64,000 nt of DNA from Chamaea fasciata. Taxonomy: Eukaryota > Chordata > Aves > Passeriformes > Sylviidae. Within the stretch, counting starts at the first letter, position 1; each line of letters opens with the position of its first letter. A program made the position numbers and the translations under genes. A model generated the notes under the pieces. The model was not told where the DNA came from. It made no database searches and was given only the letters and a program-made list of their open reading frames with translations. Below are positions 14,201 to 25,739 of this stretch, piece by piece. The stretch spans positions 19,207,740 to 19,271,739 of the forward strand of contig JARCOQ010000012.1 of assembly GCA_029207755.1 (NCBI GenBank), in the 5' to 3' direction.

Positions 14201-15946
14201 AGTTCAAAATAACTATTCCAGTTTTTCTTTAAACAGGATGATGTAATATGAGCCCCAGCCCTGGAAGATTTTAATCATGACCTATTATTTCTTCTGAAAA
14301 TCTGGCCAAATGACTGGATTTCCCTTCTAATAGAGTGAGAACACAGAAAAGATCTGGTTAGCAAAGGCTCCACATGGGCTTGAGATCAGAAGCAAACCGA
14401 AGGCCATGTGTGGAGCAAGTCCCTGGAGGACCAGCTCCAAAGTTCACAGCTTTGCCTTGCTCCACCACTGCCCAGCATCTTAATCCTTTAGTTGAGTTCC
14501 ACTTATTGTCTGGTTATTTTATTTTCATGGTAAGTGGTTAGAAACAGACTCAAACAAATCCCAGGCTGAAGTTTGGGATTACACCAACGGTAAAGTTGGT
14601 CTAAGAGCACGATGGATTACTTTCATCAAATAACAATGAGGACAAAGTTACGCCTCTGTCCCCCAACACTTCAGATGGTTGTTATTTGCTTTGTTAATTT
14701 TGCATTGCTGTGACAGCAGCAAACAGTGGGAGAAGCTTTTCTATGGAATTGTGGATTATTCACATGTGCACCTGGCTGAAATCACCTCTGGTCACACTCC
14801 AGAATTCCCTCACCTTCCTGTGTGGAAGAAAGTCATGTCCCCCTTCTCATATCGCTCTAAAATTACAGTGTTGCCCCTTTTTCTTGATGTAGTTGCTCAG
14901 AACAATGATTAGAATATGAAATATCATGGAATAACAGGAATAAGAGGGGGAGAGGCATGTGGGAAATGCAACAGCATGAATGCACAGAAAATGCAAGTTT
15001 TGGTAAGTTGCACCTCCATAAGTGCAGGCAACTATGTCCAGAAAAAAAGAACTGAAGATAAAAGGAAAGGGTAAAGGGTGGGGAAACCCCCATTCTACTC
15101 AAGAATGCCAGCTGACGAGGCTGGAGGAAGACATCTCTGTGAACACTCAGACCAACAGTGCATCCCCATTGCTCCAGGAGCGTTCCAGTGCAATTCCCAG
15201 ACTAGAAGTTTGTGAAAATGGTTTAACCTAAGCCACAGCGTGGTGCTGGGGCAGCCTTGACACTGCAGCTGGAGCTGCACAGCAGCAGAAGGAGGCACTG
15301 GGGTTATGGCTGGGCAAAGATCTCCCCAGCTCTGGAAGCATCTTTTCCTCTTGTGCAACTGCAGCCTCTCCAGGAAGCTCAGGCAGGTGTGTCCTGGCTT
15401 CACTTGCATGTTCCTGTACCTCACAGTGCCAGGACAAGGAGACTGTTCCACAAAGCTTAACCCCTTTGGGTACTTGGGCCAGTCAAACTTGGTCTTGAAA
15501 AAGAATTAAAGTTAATCAAACTCTTGCTCAGATTACCCCGTTTATAAGTTTGAAGTACTAATAAATCACATAGAATTTTAAGATGTGTGTAGGTGGTTGG
15601 TGGGGTTTTTTTCTCTATTTTCAAGAGCATCTGAAATTTATGTTATGGAAAGTAAGAGCGAGAAGAGACCGATCACAGCACAGCAATCCTTTTGCAAAAC
15701 TCAGGTGACATCGTCTGGCCAAGCCCAGCTCTGCAGGCACCAAGGCAAGAATTATCCAGTAACGCACTGAAATGGGAGTTCTGCTTGTTAAGAAAATCAA
15801 CACAGGACTGTGGAGCATGATGTTGTGCTGTAAGACCCACCTCAAAGCAGCCAAGTCCATTTCAGAGGGAACAAACCAAAGCAAGCGAACACAAATAGAA
15901 AGGAGCACGCCCAAGGCTCCACCCTGGGAACTCAGAACCCTCTGCA
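11206..15946. other. Intergenic, nothing recognised except a poly(G) tract
   Basis: No gene, RNA gene or well-bounded transposon was recognised. A long G run at 13,596 is listed separately. A GC-richer patch at about 15,100-15,450 is open in several frames but has no family resemblance or splice context. Confidence 0.5.
13596..13629 (+). repeat. Poly(G) tract of 21 bases plus further G runs
   Basis: Twenty-one consecutive G are followed by AC, six G, AC and three G. The tract could form a G-quadruplex on the plus strand. Its length is the kind of feature most often wrong in assemblies. Confidence 0.9.
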
Positions 15947-15950
15947 CTGG
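15947..15950. repeat. Left target-site duplication of solo LTR (CTGG)
   Basis: CTGG immediately before the LTR is repeated immediately after it at 16,423-16,426, as expected for integrase-mediated insertion. Confidence 0.7.
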
Positions 15951-16422
15951 TGATGCCTGAAGTTCTAGCTTTCATGTATTACAGATGCTGTGCTGCCTAG
16001 GGGTGCAGTTCTGAGCCTCACATTAAGCGCTAGTAAGCTCTCTTCACAGAGTAGGGAGACAAAACAAATCCTTTTCCTGCTGAAGACCAAGGACAACTTT
16101 CAAACCCAAAAGCACAAACAACTGTGGGCTGAAGGGAGGAACAAGAAGGATGGGACCTCACAACCTGAAGCTGGAATTGGACAATTAAACCACAATATGC
16201 AAATGGACCAAAAATTATAAAAATGTAAGACCTCGTGACCAGTTAGCCATTTTGTGACCATTCTAAGTCATTCTAAGACAGTTGGATGTAGCCCTGGCCG
16301 GGCTCTTGCCCTGCCCGAGGTGTATCCTAAAGGCCTTTAATTGGCCTAAAGGCCAATAAATATCTGCTTTATTCTCCAGCTCTGTCCAGTCTCTGTTTCA
16401 GGTCAGCCTTCCCAAGGCATCA
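15951..16422 (+). mobile_element. Solo LTR of an avian endogenous retrovirus
   Basis: A 472-bp element that starts TGATGCCT and ends AGGCATCA, an exact 8-base inverted pair with the TG...CA ends of retroviral LTRs. It is flanked by the 4-bp direct repeat CTGG. Inside are a TATA-like stretch (TTATAAAAATG near 16,216), a hairpin whose arms GGCCTTTA and TAAAGGCC lie just ahead of an AATAAA poly(A) signal at 16,355-16,360, and a T/C-rich downstream segment. No gag, pol or env sequence is attached on either side, so this is a solo LTR left by recombination. A 4-bp duplication suits ERV1-like groups, but the class is an inference. Confidence 0.85.
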
Positions 16423-16426
16423 CTGG
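16423..16426. repeat. Right target-site duplication of solo LTR (CTGG)
   Basis: Exact copy of the 4 bases at 15,947-15,950, directly after the terminal CA of the LTR. Confidence 0.7.
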
Positions 16427-19400
16427 CAGCCAGATTCTGGCTCCTAAAGCACTTCAGTTGCCTACAGGTGGGAAGAACTTCTTCCACAACTCTGAGCTGG
16501 TTTGGGAGAAGCACAAAGCCAGAGTCTGAACTAATCTACCTGCCCTAGAACAAGTCCCTATAGGATTGACTCCAAAATTTCAGCAGAGAAGCTCGGGAAG
16601 TGTGCTTTATGAGTGACTTATCTGCTGCCCATATACTTTTAAACATTGCCTCTTGACCACAGTTTCCCCTTCTGCACTGTTTAATTAAAAAAAAAAAAAA
16701 CAAACAAAACTCATCAAGCCATTCAGTTTTTTCTCTTTAATAAATGTGCCGTAAGTTTCCTTAACCCAAATGAAAACCATAATTATTCTTCCCTGCCCCA
16801 ACTGCTGGCTCCCAGTCTCCTTTATCCTTGAGGATGTTAAAGAGCTTCAGTCAGAGCACCCCCAGTCCCTGAGACCTGGCTCCAAGCAGAGGTGCTCTGC
16901 ATGCCCTTTGGTGCTGGCACAGGCCACGCTGTGATGTGCCTGAGCCACAGCACCGAAATGATCTCACCCAGCTACAAGTGCAGAGACCTAACAGGAGCAG
17001 TGTGAGCCAGTTCTTCAGGACAAACCCAAGGATCTGGTAAAATGGCAAGTGTGCTGCTGGACCGCAACAATTTGAAGGTCAATGTCTCCACCAGAGATGC
17101 AAGGAAGGGATAACATTTTTTTCATGTCACACCACGTTTTGTAACCCCAAGAGAAACTCACACCTTGGATTCTTTCCCTTCTACTTTCTCTGGAAGTACT
17201 CAGCCTGTGGCAGTACAGAGCACACTGCAGCAGTGTGACAAACTGATACCTGACAAAACCCCCATGTGTGCACAGCTCTGCCTCTGGTACTCATTACAAC
17301 TACAGCTCTGAATAGAGAAACTCTGTTCAATTTATACCAAAAAACTCTTCCTCAATTTTAGACAAGTATCTTCTTCTGGAAGAAATCAGTTCCAAAGAAT
17401 TTTCTTTTCTTTTTACGTCTCCAAGAACATATAAACACTTGGAATTAATGGGAATAAAGTTAAGCCTCAAAGACTTGTATTCATGTACTTACATGAACAT
17501 TTGCCTTGCTACTGGTCTATTGCAATTTAAGGATTTAGTGTTTCTGTAGATGTTGTAGAGGGGTTTTGCATTATTTTAAGACAATTACAACATTTTGAAT
17601 GTTACAATGACGCTTTAACTGCTGATGAACACATGCATATCAAAGTTAAAATAACTTTATGTAAGTGTCAAATTAACTAAAGCCATTTGGATATTTTGGC
17701 CAGTGAACTCGTGTCCCCTGTGCTACCTGGCTAATTTAATGGAACCTCAATAGTGTCAAGATGTCTTTACTTTCATTTATAAAGAGTTGCTTTCATTGTG
17801 GAAAACCCCCAGAGCTACAAACAATTCAGCAAACTCAAGCTGATCACTTCTACCCTAGGCTGGACACTTGTGCTCTCTGACCTGGAACCTGGCATATTTC
17901 CCTAGGAGCTACATTCCAGTGCAACAACCAAAACACTGCCACGTAAACATCCATTTAATAAAGATTAGTTTTAAGTGTGAAAGGAGTATTTTTTACTTAG
18001 AAAAACAGTGATCCACCCTCACCAACTACAAAAAAAGTTACCAGAACAACCAAAAAAATACCCTCTCCCAACTCCAATTACATTTCAGAGGTCTGAATAC
18101 TTAAATAAAAAAAAAATAATAATTTAGGAGTTCTGAAGAAAAAAAGTGACAAAGTTGTATTTGAGCTCAATGTGTAAGTTTTAGGGAAGAAAATAGTATC
18201 TTTTTCTAGTATTTACATCCATGCTTAACCTCAGATATTTTATTTAAGTCATAATGCCCATAATTTTAAGACACAGAATTTGTGTGACTACTATTGACTA
18301 TTAGTTCTCTTACTCCTGCAGAAATGAAGAACACAAAAGGCAAGCAGAACTAGCTAACCTAAACCAGACCACCTGCAAAGATGTTCATTCCAACAGATTT
18401 TCAATGTTGCAGGAGTTGTATCTAAATGTTCTCATAAATCTTCACATCATCGAGCTTGCAAGACCAGGTTAATGCAGGAAGTTTGCTCACATACAAAATT
18501 TTTGACTCTCCAAGTCACAAAATACTGTTTTCATTAGTGCCAGTTAGCTCTGATTGCACGAATTAATGGAGCAATTAAGAAATGAAAATACCTACGACCA
18601 AGTTCAAATTGTTCACCACAAGCATATGGTGTACACATTACTGAGAATTTAGAGTGACTGAAATCTAGAACTTTGTTAAAATACACTGGATAGAAGACAC
18701 AATTGAATTGCTGTCAATTCAGGTAATTTCAGGGTGAAGGAAGATGTTGAACTCATGCTACTTACTGTGGTTGTAGTAGGTGAATTCATCACAAAACAAT
18801 TTGCTGTGTGTACACTATCACAGTTCAGCACAACCTTTACTTTCTGCAGTGACTTTAAAACGTGATTCTTTCCTGAGTAAATGTGCACATCTAATATTGC
18901 AGAGAATTGAGACTGACAGGAATTGCAAGAAAATGCAACATTTCAGCACTTTCTTCTGTTTCAGCAGGCTCTTCAGAGCTGAAGATCCCTCAGGGTTGTT
19001 GAGAGAATCCCCCTCATTTTGATCAGGTGCAGTTCTTTTGGATCACCTGGCACCAGCTGTCAGAGATCATGAAAGGAGGGGGGGCAGTATTGTTACCTTG
19101 TTTTTATGTGAGCATGGAAGCAGAAATGGATCTCAGTGCTCATGTGGCTCCAGCTCCTCAGCTGTTTGATGGGATGAATGACACAGCCTGGGTGGGGTGT
19201 GTCTCCTCCAGCTGGCTGCTCCTGTCCTGTGTGACAGCCACAGTGACAGAGAGTGGACGTCCAGGGGCTCTGTGGTGAGGATCCACAGCTCTGTCTTCTC
19301 ACAGTCCTGGGGCATAAACTGAGAATACAGAACTCAATGCTCTGATAAAAATGCAGAATAACACCTTGCTTACCTGAAGGTTGTCTGTACCAAGTGCTTG

Positions 19401-19564
19401 GCATCTCAGAGAACCAGCTTTGGGTTTCCAGGGTGCTCACACACTTCTACATGCATGGACTTTTCACCCTGGGGCTTTCTCATCCTGCTTATCCTAGTTC
19501 ACACTCATTTTGTGGAGGGGGAGGAGTTTCTGGCAAATTCCTGCCTTTCCCTGTGTGCGTGCCC
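16427..19564. other. Intergenic, nothing recognised
   Basis: AT-rich, with poly(A) tracts at about 16,686 and 18,110. The short open frames have no family resemblance. Confidence 0.5.
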
Positions 19565-19712
19565 GGGACAGTGGTGGAGTCATCACCCCTGGAGATATTT
19601 AAAGACACGTGGACATGGTGCTTAGGGACGTGGTTTAGCGGTGGCCTTGGCAGTGCTGGGTTAACAGCACAGTTCAGTCTTTGAGATCTCTTCCAACCTA
19701 AATAATTCCAAG
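19565..19712 (+). mobile_element. CR1 LINE 3' end fragment
   Basis: It contains the diagnostic CR1 3' segment: GTGGAGTCATCACCCCTGGA, then the block reading TTAGGGACGTGGTTTAG, then GATCTCTTCCAACCTAAATA. This is a different subfamily from the copy at 10,790. Its 5' part is missing. Confidence 0.8.
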
Positions 19713-21890
19713 TATGGATGGACTGCCCTCAGATGGACTGACAGCAACAAATTCCAGGGAATATGCAGCTGAACCCATGATTTGTATTTTAAAAACCAAC
19801 CAACGAAACCAAACTTTTAACTGGTTTAACAGTACTCTTTTTCGCCATAGATAATTATAGTGCTGCATGTCAAAACTGAGCAAACCTACCATGAAATGGG
19901 AAATAACTTCCTGATTTTCAGACACCTTCCCCAAAACAATCGCTAACAATGTGCAGGTGCAGCTCCAACCCACACACAACAATGTCTTCAGGAGTTCCAC
20001 TCCATGAAAAAGTGCCACAAAGACTCTTTCAAGAAATGACCTGGATTTCACCACTGAATGGTGAAAGGAACAGAACCTTCTATTTATTTTATGACTAGAC
20101 ACTTGCTGCTTTGCTACACTACTCTTGCAGCAGCAGTCTGGCTCTATACTAAATGTTTTCTAGACTACCTTCGTAAGTCTCAGTTCACATCCCTTTGATA
20201 ATGGTTTAGTACCTTTGTGCCTCTGGTTACACTGCTGAGGAATTTCTCTATTACGACGTAGTTGAGAAATGCTTTTTCACTAATTTATGTCTAAATTTCA
20301 AGCAGTGAAGCCTGGAACTGATCCCACAAGAGGATCTGTAAGAGCAAACAGAGCCCAGTGAAGCCAGAAGGGTCCAGGGATGCTGCTGAGGAGCTCTCCC
20401 CTCCTGAGGTTAACACAGGCCTGACCATCCCTGCCTGCTTTTCCTGGCAGAGGAAATCTCAGTCCCCACAGTACCAGCCTGGAGGATAAGAGCAGGGCAC
20501 CCTTTAAAGCAAGCTGGACCCCAGCACCGAGAACTTCAGCAAGCTCTGCAGCATCTGGCACAAACCCAAAGTCTGCCTGCAGCCCTTATCACCCAGAGCT
20601 CGGGGCAGACTTCCTGAGGTAAATCCTGGTTTGTTGCCCAAGGGGAACAGACCTACTCACTGCATCTGCCTTCAGGCTGAATGTATTCCAATATGTACTA
20701 GACAAAAAAAAGAAAAAAAAAAAAGAAAAAAAAAAGTAATTTTAGAAGTTTTTTAAGGGATGCATTTAGTGATTGCAATTGTAGCACTGAATTACAGTCA
20801 ATCCTGAATAGTCAAAAGCATGAATATTTTTTCAACAGTTTAGTTTCCTTCTCCTTCTAATCCCATCTTCAAAACAGATTAAATGCCTGAAAAAAGCGCT
20901 AAGAAATTTTATGTGTAAGGAAAAGTACACAAAGAGCCCCGAATCCACAAATGTTACCAGTTTAAGCACCAAGACCTTGTCTACTTAAGATCTTGAGAAA
21001 AAAAAATTACTTTTTCATCTTCTAAACTGTAGAGGGATAATGCTTTTAACTGAATTTAAGAAAAAAACCAATCTTTTTATTTGCTCTGCTGCACCCACAC
21101 AAGTTCTTACTCAGCAGCAGGAACAGTAAACAGGTCTATATTCCCAGTGTGCACATCCTTGTGGGAAACAGCTCCTGTGGAGTGTAAACAAGGAAGAGGC
21201 ACCACGGAACACCATATGCAAAAGCTAATTTGCAAGCTTGGATGACACTCTGGAAAGCTCAGTATAAAAGAAAATCATTGTAAAATACACTTTTGTGTAT
21301 GTTCAGAGACTGAAATATACATTAGGGAAAATAACTCTGTACCTATAAGGAAAAGCAAGAATGAAAGACTAAACCTATTTTGGAGAAGTATCAGTACTCT
21401 TATTTCTTCTAAGTTAAATCTGGAGAGAAAGGTGCTCTCTTTTGCTCTATTTACTTGTAGGTGAATTTTTTAACTTCTAGATCTGAACTTCTAGATCTTG
21501 ACCAACAATTTAAATTACAGGTGGTGGATTTGATGCACAGCACTTCATAGATCAATACTTAATAAAGGGTACATTATTTAAACTAAACACTCAAATACCT
21601 AAGTCTAGTTCTGTGAAATCCTGAACAGGGAATTGTGAAGACCCTCACGTGTTTGAACTCTAAGCTGTCACACAAGTCCATCCAGAGTTAAGTGAATATG
21701 AATTCCCACTTTCTTGTGCAGAAAAGAACTGCACAGGAAGATACAATTTTTCCCTTGCTTAAGGAAGAGAGTTAGGAAAGACATCTGACAATCCCAGGGC
21801 TCTTTAGCCAGCCTTCCTTCATGTTGTTTTATAAATATGGGGCAATTTGTTAAAATATCTGACACACCCAAAAAAAGGTTTGGTAGTTAA
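19713..21890. other. Intergenic tract downstream of PDP2
   Basis: No gene recognised. It holds an A-rich tract at about 20,701-20,737. The final part may include sequence downstream of the PDP2 poly(A) site. Confidence 0.5.
20701..20737 (+). repeat. A-rich homopurine tract
   Basis: A run of A interrupted by single G bases. It could be an old poly(A) tail, but no retrotransposed body was recognised next to it. Confidence 0.8.
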
Positions 21891-21896
21891 TTTATT
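21891..21896 (-). terminator. Candidate PDP2 poly(A) signal (AATAAA)
   Basis: AATAAA on the minus strand, about 415 bases after the PDP2 stop codon. It is the first canonical hexamer I noticed downstream. Its use is inferred; mammalian PDP2 3' UTRs can be longer. Confidence 0.45.
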
Positions 21897-22310
21897 TAAT
21901 TCAGTTACAGTGCTTCAACAGGATGCTACTTGTTCTCCACAAGAGCAGAGCCTGACACTCCATGCAGCTACACTTATTATCCATCTCTATTAAATTGTAC
22001 TAGTCTCAGTGAAATTTGCCTTGTTTGTTCATTGGAAAGTTTTACTGGAGGTTCTCATGGAATCAGAACTGGTCCACAATCTTTAGTTCGTCACATTTCA
22101 GTGAGGTTTTATGAAAACATTTTTCTTCAGTGTATACAAACCTGGAAACCCAGGGAAATTTCACCTTTTAGAAAGTTATTTTCAAAGCCAGTAAGTAACA
22201 AAAAGATTCAGGAACTTGCAGACACTTGTGGCAGCTGGACTAACAGAGAGCAAGAGGAAAGGTTCATATCCAAGTTCCCTAGTGGTACGGAACTGCAGCA
22301 GTGCAAGGCT

Positions 22311-23915
22311 CTACTTGTGGTTCCTGTAGTAATCTTCAATAGTTTCTGAGTTGAAGTAGACCACGGTGACTGTGATGTCATCCCTGTACATCCTGGCCAG
22401 GTCCTCGGGCAGGGTCAGCATGGCAGCCAGCTTCTCTGGGTCCACCTCGCCGTACTCATTGCTGCCGATCGCGTGCCGGATCAGATGGGTGGCGATGTTC
22501 TGGTCCAGGGAGGCCAGGCCTTTGCTCTTCCTCTGCAGCAACAAGTTGTGCATGTAACCCAAATTAATTGGTTTCTTAAAAGTCAGTGGTGATTTCTGCA
22601 TGTTGAGCTCTGAAAGGTGTCCAGCAACAAGTTTGACAACCTTCTCATTACTCAGCATCTCCCATAGCCCATCCGAAGCAATAACGAGAAACTTGTCCTT
22701 GCTTCTTAACTTGTGGTATGTGACTTCAGGCTCTGCAGTTAAATAAGGGGGGGTATGGTAGTTTGGAGGAATGTACTGATAAATGTTTAGAGCCTCAACA
22801 TCACAGCTGTTCTCGAGAATGCTGTGTTGCAATTCTTTACTCCATTTTAATTGCACGTCTCCAAAAGCTCTGGAGGGCATGAGAATCCCCAGTAATCTGT
22901 CATTCACAAATAGGGTTTTCTCCTCAGATCTGGGATGTTCTCTCTTCAATCTTCTAATTTCAAATTCATCATAGGCATTGTGGTCTCGGGTTAGAGGGAG
23001 AGTAGACCATGTTCCATCTTCTTCACAGACCCCTAAAATCGCTCTGCAATCACCAGTGTTTGCCACATGTAGGTGAACACCGTCAATGTGAGCTACACAG
23101 GCTGTTGCACCAGAAAAAGCTACTTGCAGGGCAATATTTCTCATCAACTCATTTTCCTGAGGAGCCTGAACTTCCAGTGATATGTCTGAGTCCAACCTTT
23201 TGAATGCACAAATCATGGCTTCTTCCAAACTAAACCCTGGCTCAGTGTCCAGGTCCAGCAAGTGCTGCCAGTAAACCCGGAGGTTCTCAAAGTACTGCGA
23301 GGCGATTTCCTGGTACTCCACGTCGTTGGGGTGCCTGTGCCACTGCAGGATGGGCCGCACAGGTTTCATGGCCTCCACGGCCAGCTCGATCTCCTCCAGG
23401 CTCTGGCGGGGCATGAGGGACACGGCGATGTAGTGCAGCAGCCTCTCGCTCACGGCCTGGGCGCAGGCGGCGCCCGCGTGGCCGTCGAACACCCCGAACA
23501 TCATCCCCGCCGTCTGCAGGCACGTGGCCGCGCTCCGCCGGTCCTCGATCGGGCTGTTGGAGGCCAGCTGGTTGCTTTCAAACCTCAGCACGGAATTTGC
23601 ATTCTTGCCATTCAAATCCAGTGTTCTGTGGGATAGTTCACCCGCTCTGAGTATGTCGTTGATTTGTGCCGGAGACAACTGGAAAGAAAAATGTTCTTCT
23701 TCGGTGGAAGTGTGTCGGAAGGCTTTGGGAAAGGAGAAAGTTCTGTCTAAGCTGCAGCTCCCAGCAGGGTAGGGACACGTCTTGGAGAAAATGAGCTTCC
23801 ATTTGATCTTGTTTCTATTTGGGATACAGATGGAGTACCAACGTCCTTTGCCTTGTAAAGTAATGCTGCTTCTGGCTGAGCTCAAAATCCAGGATGATAC
23901 AGTTCTTGACATCAT
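22311..23915 (-). CDS. PDP2: Pyruvate dehydrogenase phosphatase catalytic subunit 2
   Basis: It encodes a 534-residue mitochondrial matrix PP2C-type Ser/Thr phosphatase that removes the inhibitory phosphates from pyruvate dehydrogenase E1-alpha, reopening flux from pyruvate to acetyl-CoA. The N-terminus (about 1-70) is basic and poor in acidic residues, as expected for a mitochondrial presequence. PP2C motifs run in order: IEDR (123-126), FDGHAG (143-148), SGATA (268-272), NTGDCRA (286-292), SRAFGD (348-353), ASDGLW (413-418) and RDDITV (511-516). The Asp residues that hold the metal pair are present. Length and sequence match vertebrate PDP2 (human about 529 aa), and the neighbours CA7 and NAE1 support PDP2 rather than PDP1. 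The whole coding region is one exon. An acceptor (TATATTCCAG on the minus strand) lies at 23,971-23,972, so a non-coding first exon in the CpG island is expected. The ORF starts with two Met codons; the second aligns with the human start. Confidence 0.97.
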   Translation of the reverse strand: MMSRTVSSWILSSARSSITLQGKGRWYSICIPNRNKIKWKLIFSKTCPYPAGSCSLDRTFSFPKAFRHTSTEEEHFSFQLSPAQINDILRAGELSHRTLDLNGKNANSVLRFESNQLASNSPIEDRRSAATCLQTAGMMFGVFDGHAGAACAQAVSERLLHYIAVSLMPRQSLEEIELAVEAMKPVRPILQWHRHPNDVEYQEIASQYFENLRVYWQHLLDLDTEPGFSLEEAMICAFKRLDSDISLEVQAPQENELMRNIALQVAFSGATACVAHIDGVHLHVANTGDCRAILGVCEEDGTWSTLPLTRDHNAYDEFEIRRLKREHPRSEEKTLFVNDRLLGILMPSRAFGDVQLKWSKELQHSILENSCDVEALNIYQYIPPNYHTPPYLTAEPEVTYHKLRSKDKFLVIASDGLWEMLSNEKVVKLVAGHLSELNMQKSPLTFKKPINLGYMHNLLLQRKSKGLASLDQNIATHLIRHAIGSNEYGEVDPEKLAAMLTLPEDLARMYRDDITVTVVYFNSETIEDYYRNHK

Positions 23916-23970
23916 AAGTCACTCCAAAAACGGAGCACCTTCCTTCAGTAACACGGAATGTCCTTGCAGC
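23916..23970 (-). other. PDP2: PDP2 5' UTR part of the coding exon
   Basis: Minus-strand sequence between the splice acceptor at 23,971-23,972 and the first ATG. It holds no upstream ATG in frame with the coding sequence. The acceptor is inferred from its pyrimidine tract and AG. Confidence 0.6.
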
Positions 23971-25730
23971 CTGGAATATAAACGTAGGAAAGGGAAAATA
24001 ATTAGAAAGTTTCTAAGAAGCTTTCCATATAGAAGTACAAAAGCATATCTAGAGCTTTCAGAAATATTCAGAACTTCTTTCCAAAAGAGATTGCTATAGA
24101 TAAAGGCATCTTAAAAGTGATACAATTTCCATCACTTAATTATAATCAAGGATATGACTGCTCCTTTTAACTCATCCAAAAAGGTAATTTTTACTTTCCA
24201 GACAGGTTTTTTTCCTCATTGTGGCAAGAATAAGAAGAATTTGCAACATTACAAGAAATGTTATTGGAAACTGTACAGTGAAAAGCCTCATCTAACATGA
24301 CACAGAACAAACAGATTCAACAAGCCTGAAAATTGGGACTTAAGTGACAATTATTGCACAACTCTTAAAAAAGCCTGCTAGATTACAACTCCATTAATAG
24401 ACTCAAAGCTTCACACCCAAGAGAAGTACTTAAACCCTGTGGAAAGACTGAGAGATGTGGCCAGTTAATGATTATGTGAACTACCATGATCCTCACAGCT
24501 AGGAACAAGCCAGTCTACCTTTCCAATTCTTTTACAGCTTATAAGCTCAGCTGTTCTATTTTTTACCTTCAAGGTCTTAACCAGCCCTCAGGCAGGCAGG
24601 ATCTTTTACACAGCTGAAGGCAAATTCTACTGCTGGTTAATGCATGCTTTTTTCACAGCATTGTACACTCCGGTGCAGTGAAAGCTATAACACATTGACA
24701 ACTTTTACAGGTTCACAATTTGGCTTGTTCATTTGGAGAGCAATTAGAAGGAGCTGCAGGGAAGATCTCTGCTGCCAACAGCACTGAAACCTCAGGCACT
24801 TCAGCAGCTGAAGCTCTTCAGTTGCCATGGGGGAGGTCCTCACATTGTCTCCTGCTTTCAATAAGGTATTCCAGCTGTGGGATATTGCTAAGCACAACCA
24901 GATGCTCACTCACAACAGAATTGTGCCCCATGGATTTCAAAAACTCATAGTGTGGCAGCACCACAAGTCCAATTACTCCCAAAAGATCCCACTAGCAGCC
25001 ACTGAGAACAAGAGAGTTCTCTGTGAGCTTTCAAACACTTTGAGGTGGCCTGTGACACCACTTGCTCAGGCCAAAGACACTACATGCTGCTGCTACAACA
25101 CCAGTTTTTTGGCAGGGCACTTCACAAGAAATAACAAGAAACCAGCCAGATCAGATGAGTGGAAACTTTTCCAAGAAAAGTCACCTTGAGCTATTCTAAC
25201 AGAAGGCCTACTGATACAGCTCAAGAACTGCTGAAATCCTGTTTGGAACCCAAAACAACACGTCACAAAACATTTCTGATGTGTGCTATCCGTATTTAAT
25301 GCAGAAAAGAGCAGACAAGCACTTCAACAGAGCACACCACTATGATTCTGGCGACCTGGTGAGAACAGGCAAAGACACAGCATAATTTCACTGCTAATGT
25401 CAGGAGAGCAGATGCAAAAGGCAGTGCCAGTTCACTGTCCAAGGCCTGCCTGCCATCTCCTGGGACACTGCATCTCCCAACACGCACAGTGCCTTTTGTT
25501 GTCCTACAGAAGGAACGCAACCAAAATAATAAGACAGCTGACGCTACCAACTCCAGCAACAGCTAAACCCAAAAAGTACCTACAGCACAAGACAAGCCAA
25601 GGTTTGCCAACCTTTTTCAGTCCATCCCCGGTACTGTTTTTTCTCCTTCCTCTTCCTGCCCCTCTCAGCCACATGAGATTGAAACAAGGATGACTGTCAC
25701 ACACTTGCTCAAAAAGCCGATTGAAACAGT
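23971..25730 (-). other. PDP2: Probable PDP2 intron 1
   Basis: Between the coding exon and the CpG island I see no conserved coding sequence. A single intron separating a non-coding first exon from the coding exon is the usual PDP2 layout. The donor was not fixed: minus-strand candidates inside the island include GTGAGTGAG at about 26,217-26,228 and GTGGGTGCGG near 26,667, so the intron may extend further right than this. Confidence 0.5.
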
Positions 25731-25739
25731 GTTTTAAAG

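Noticed and set aside
23262..23636. 124-codon plus-strand open frame
   Set aside because: It is antisense to the GC-rich part of PDP2, whose sense frame has full PP2C motifs.
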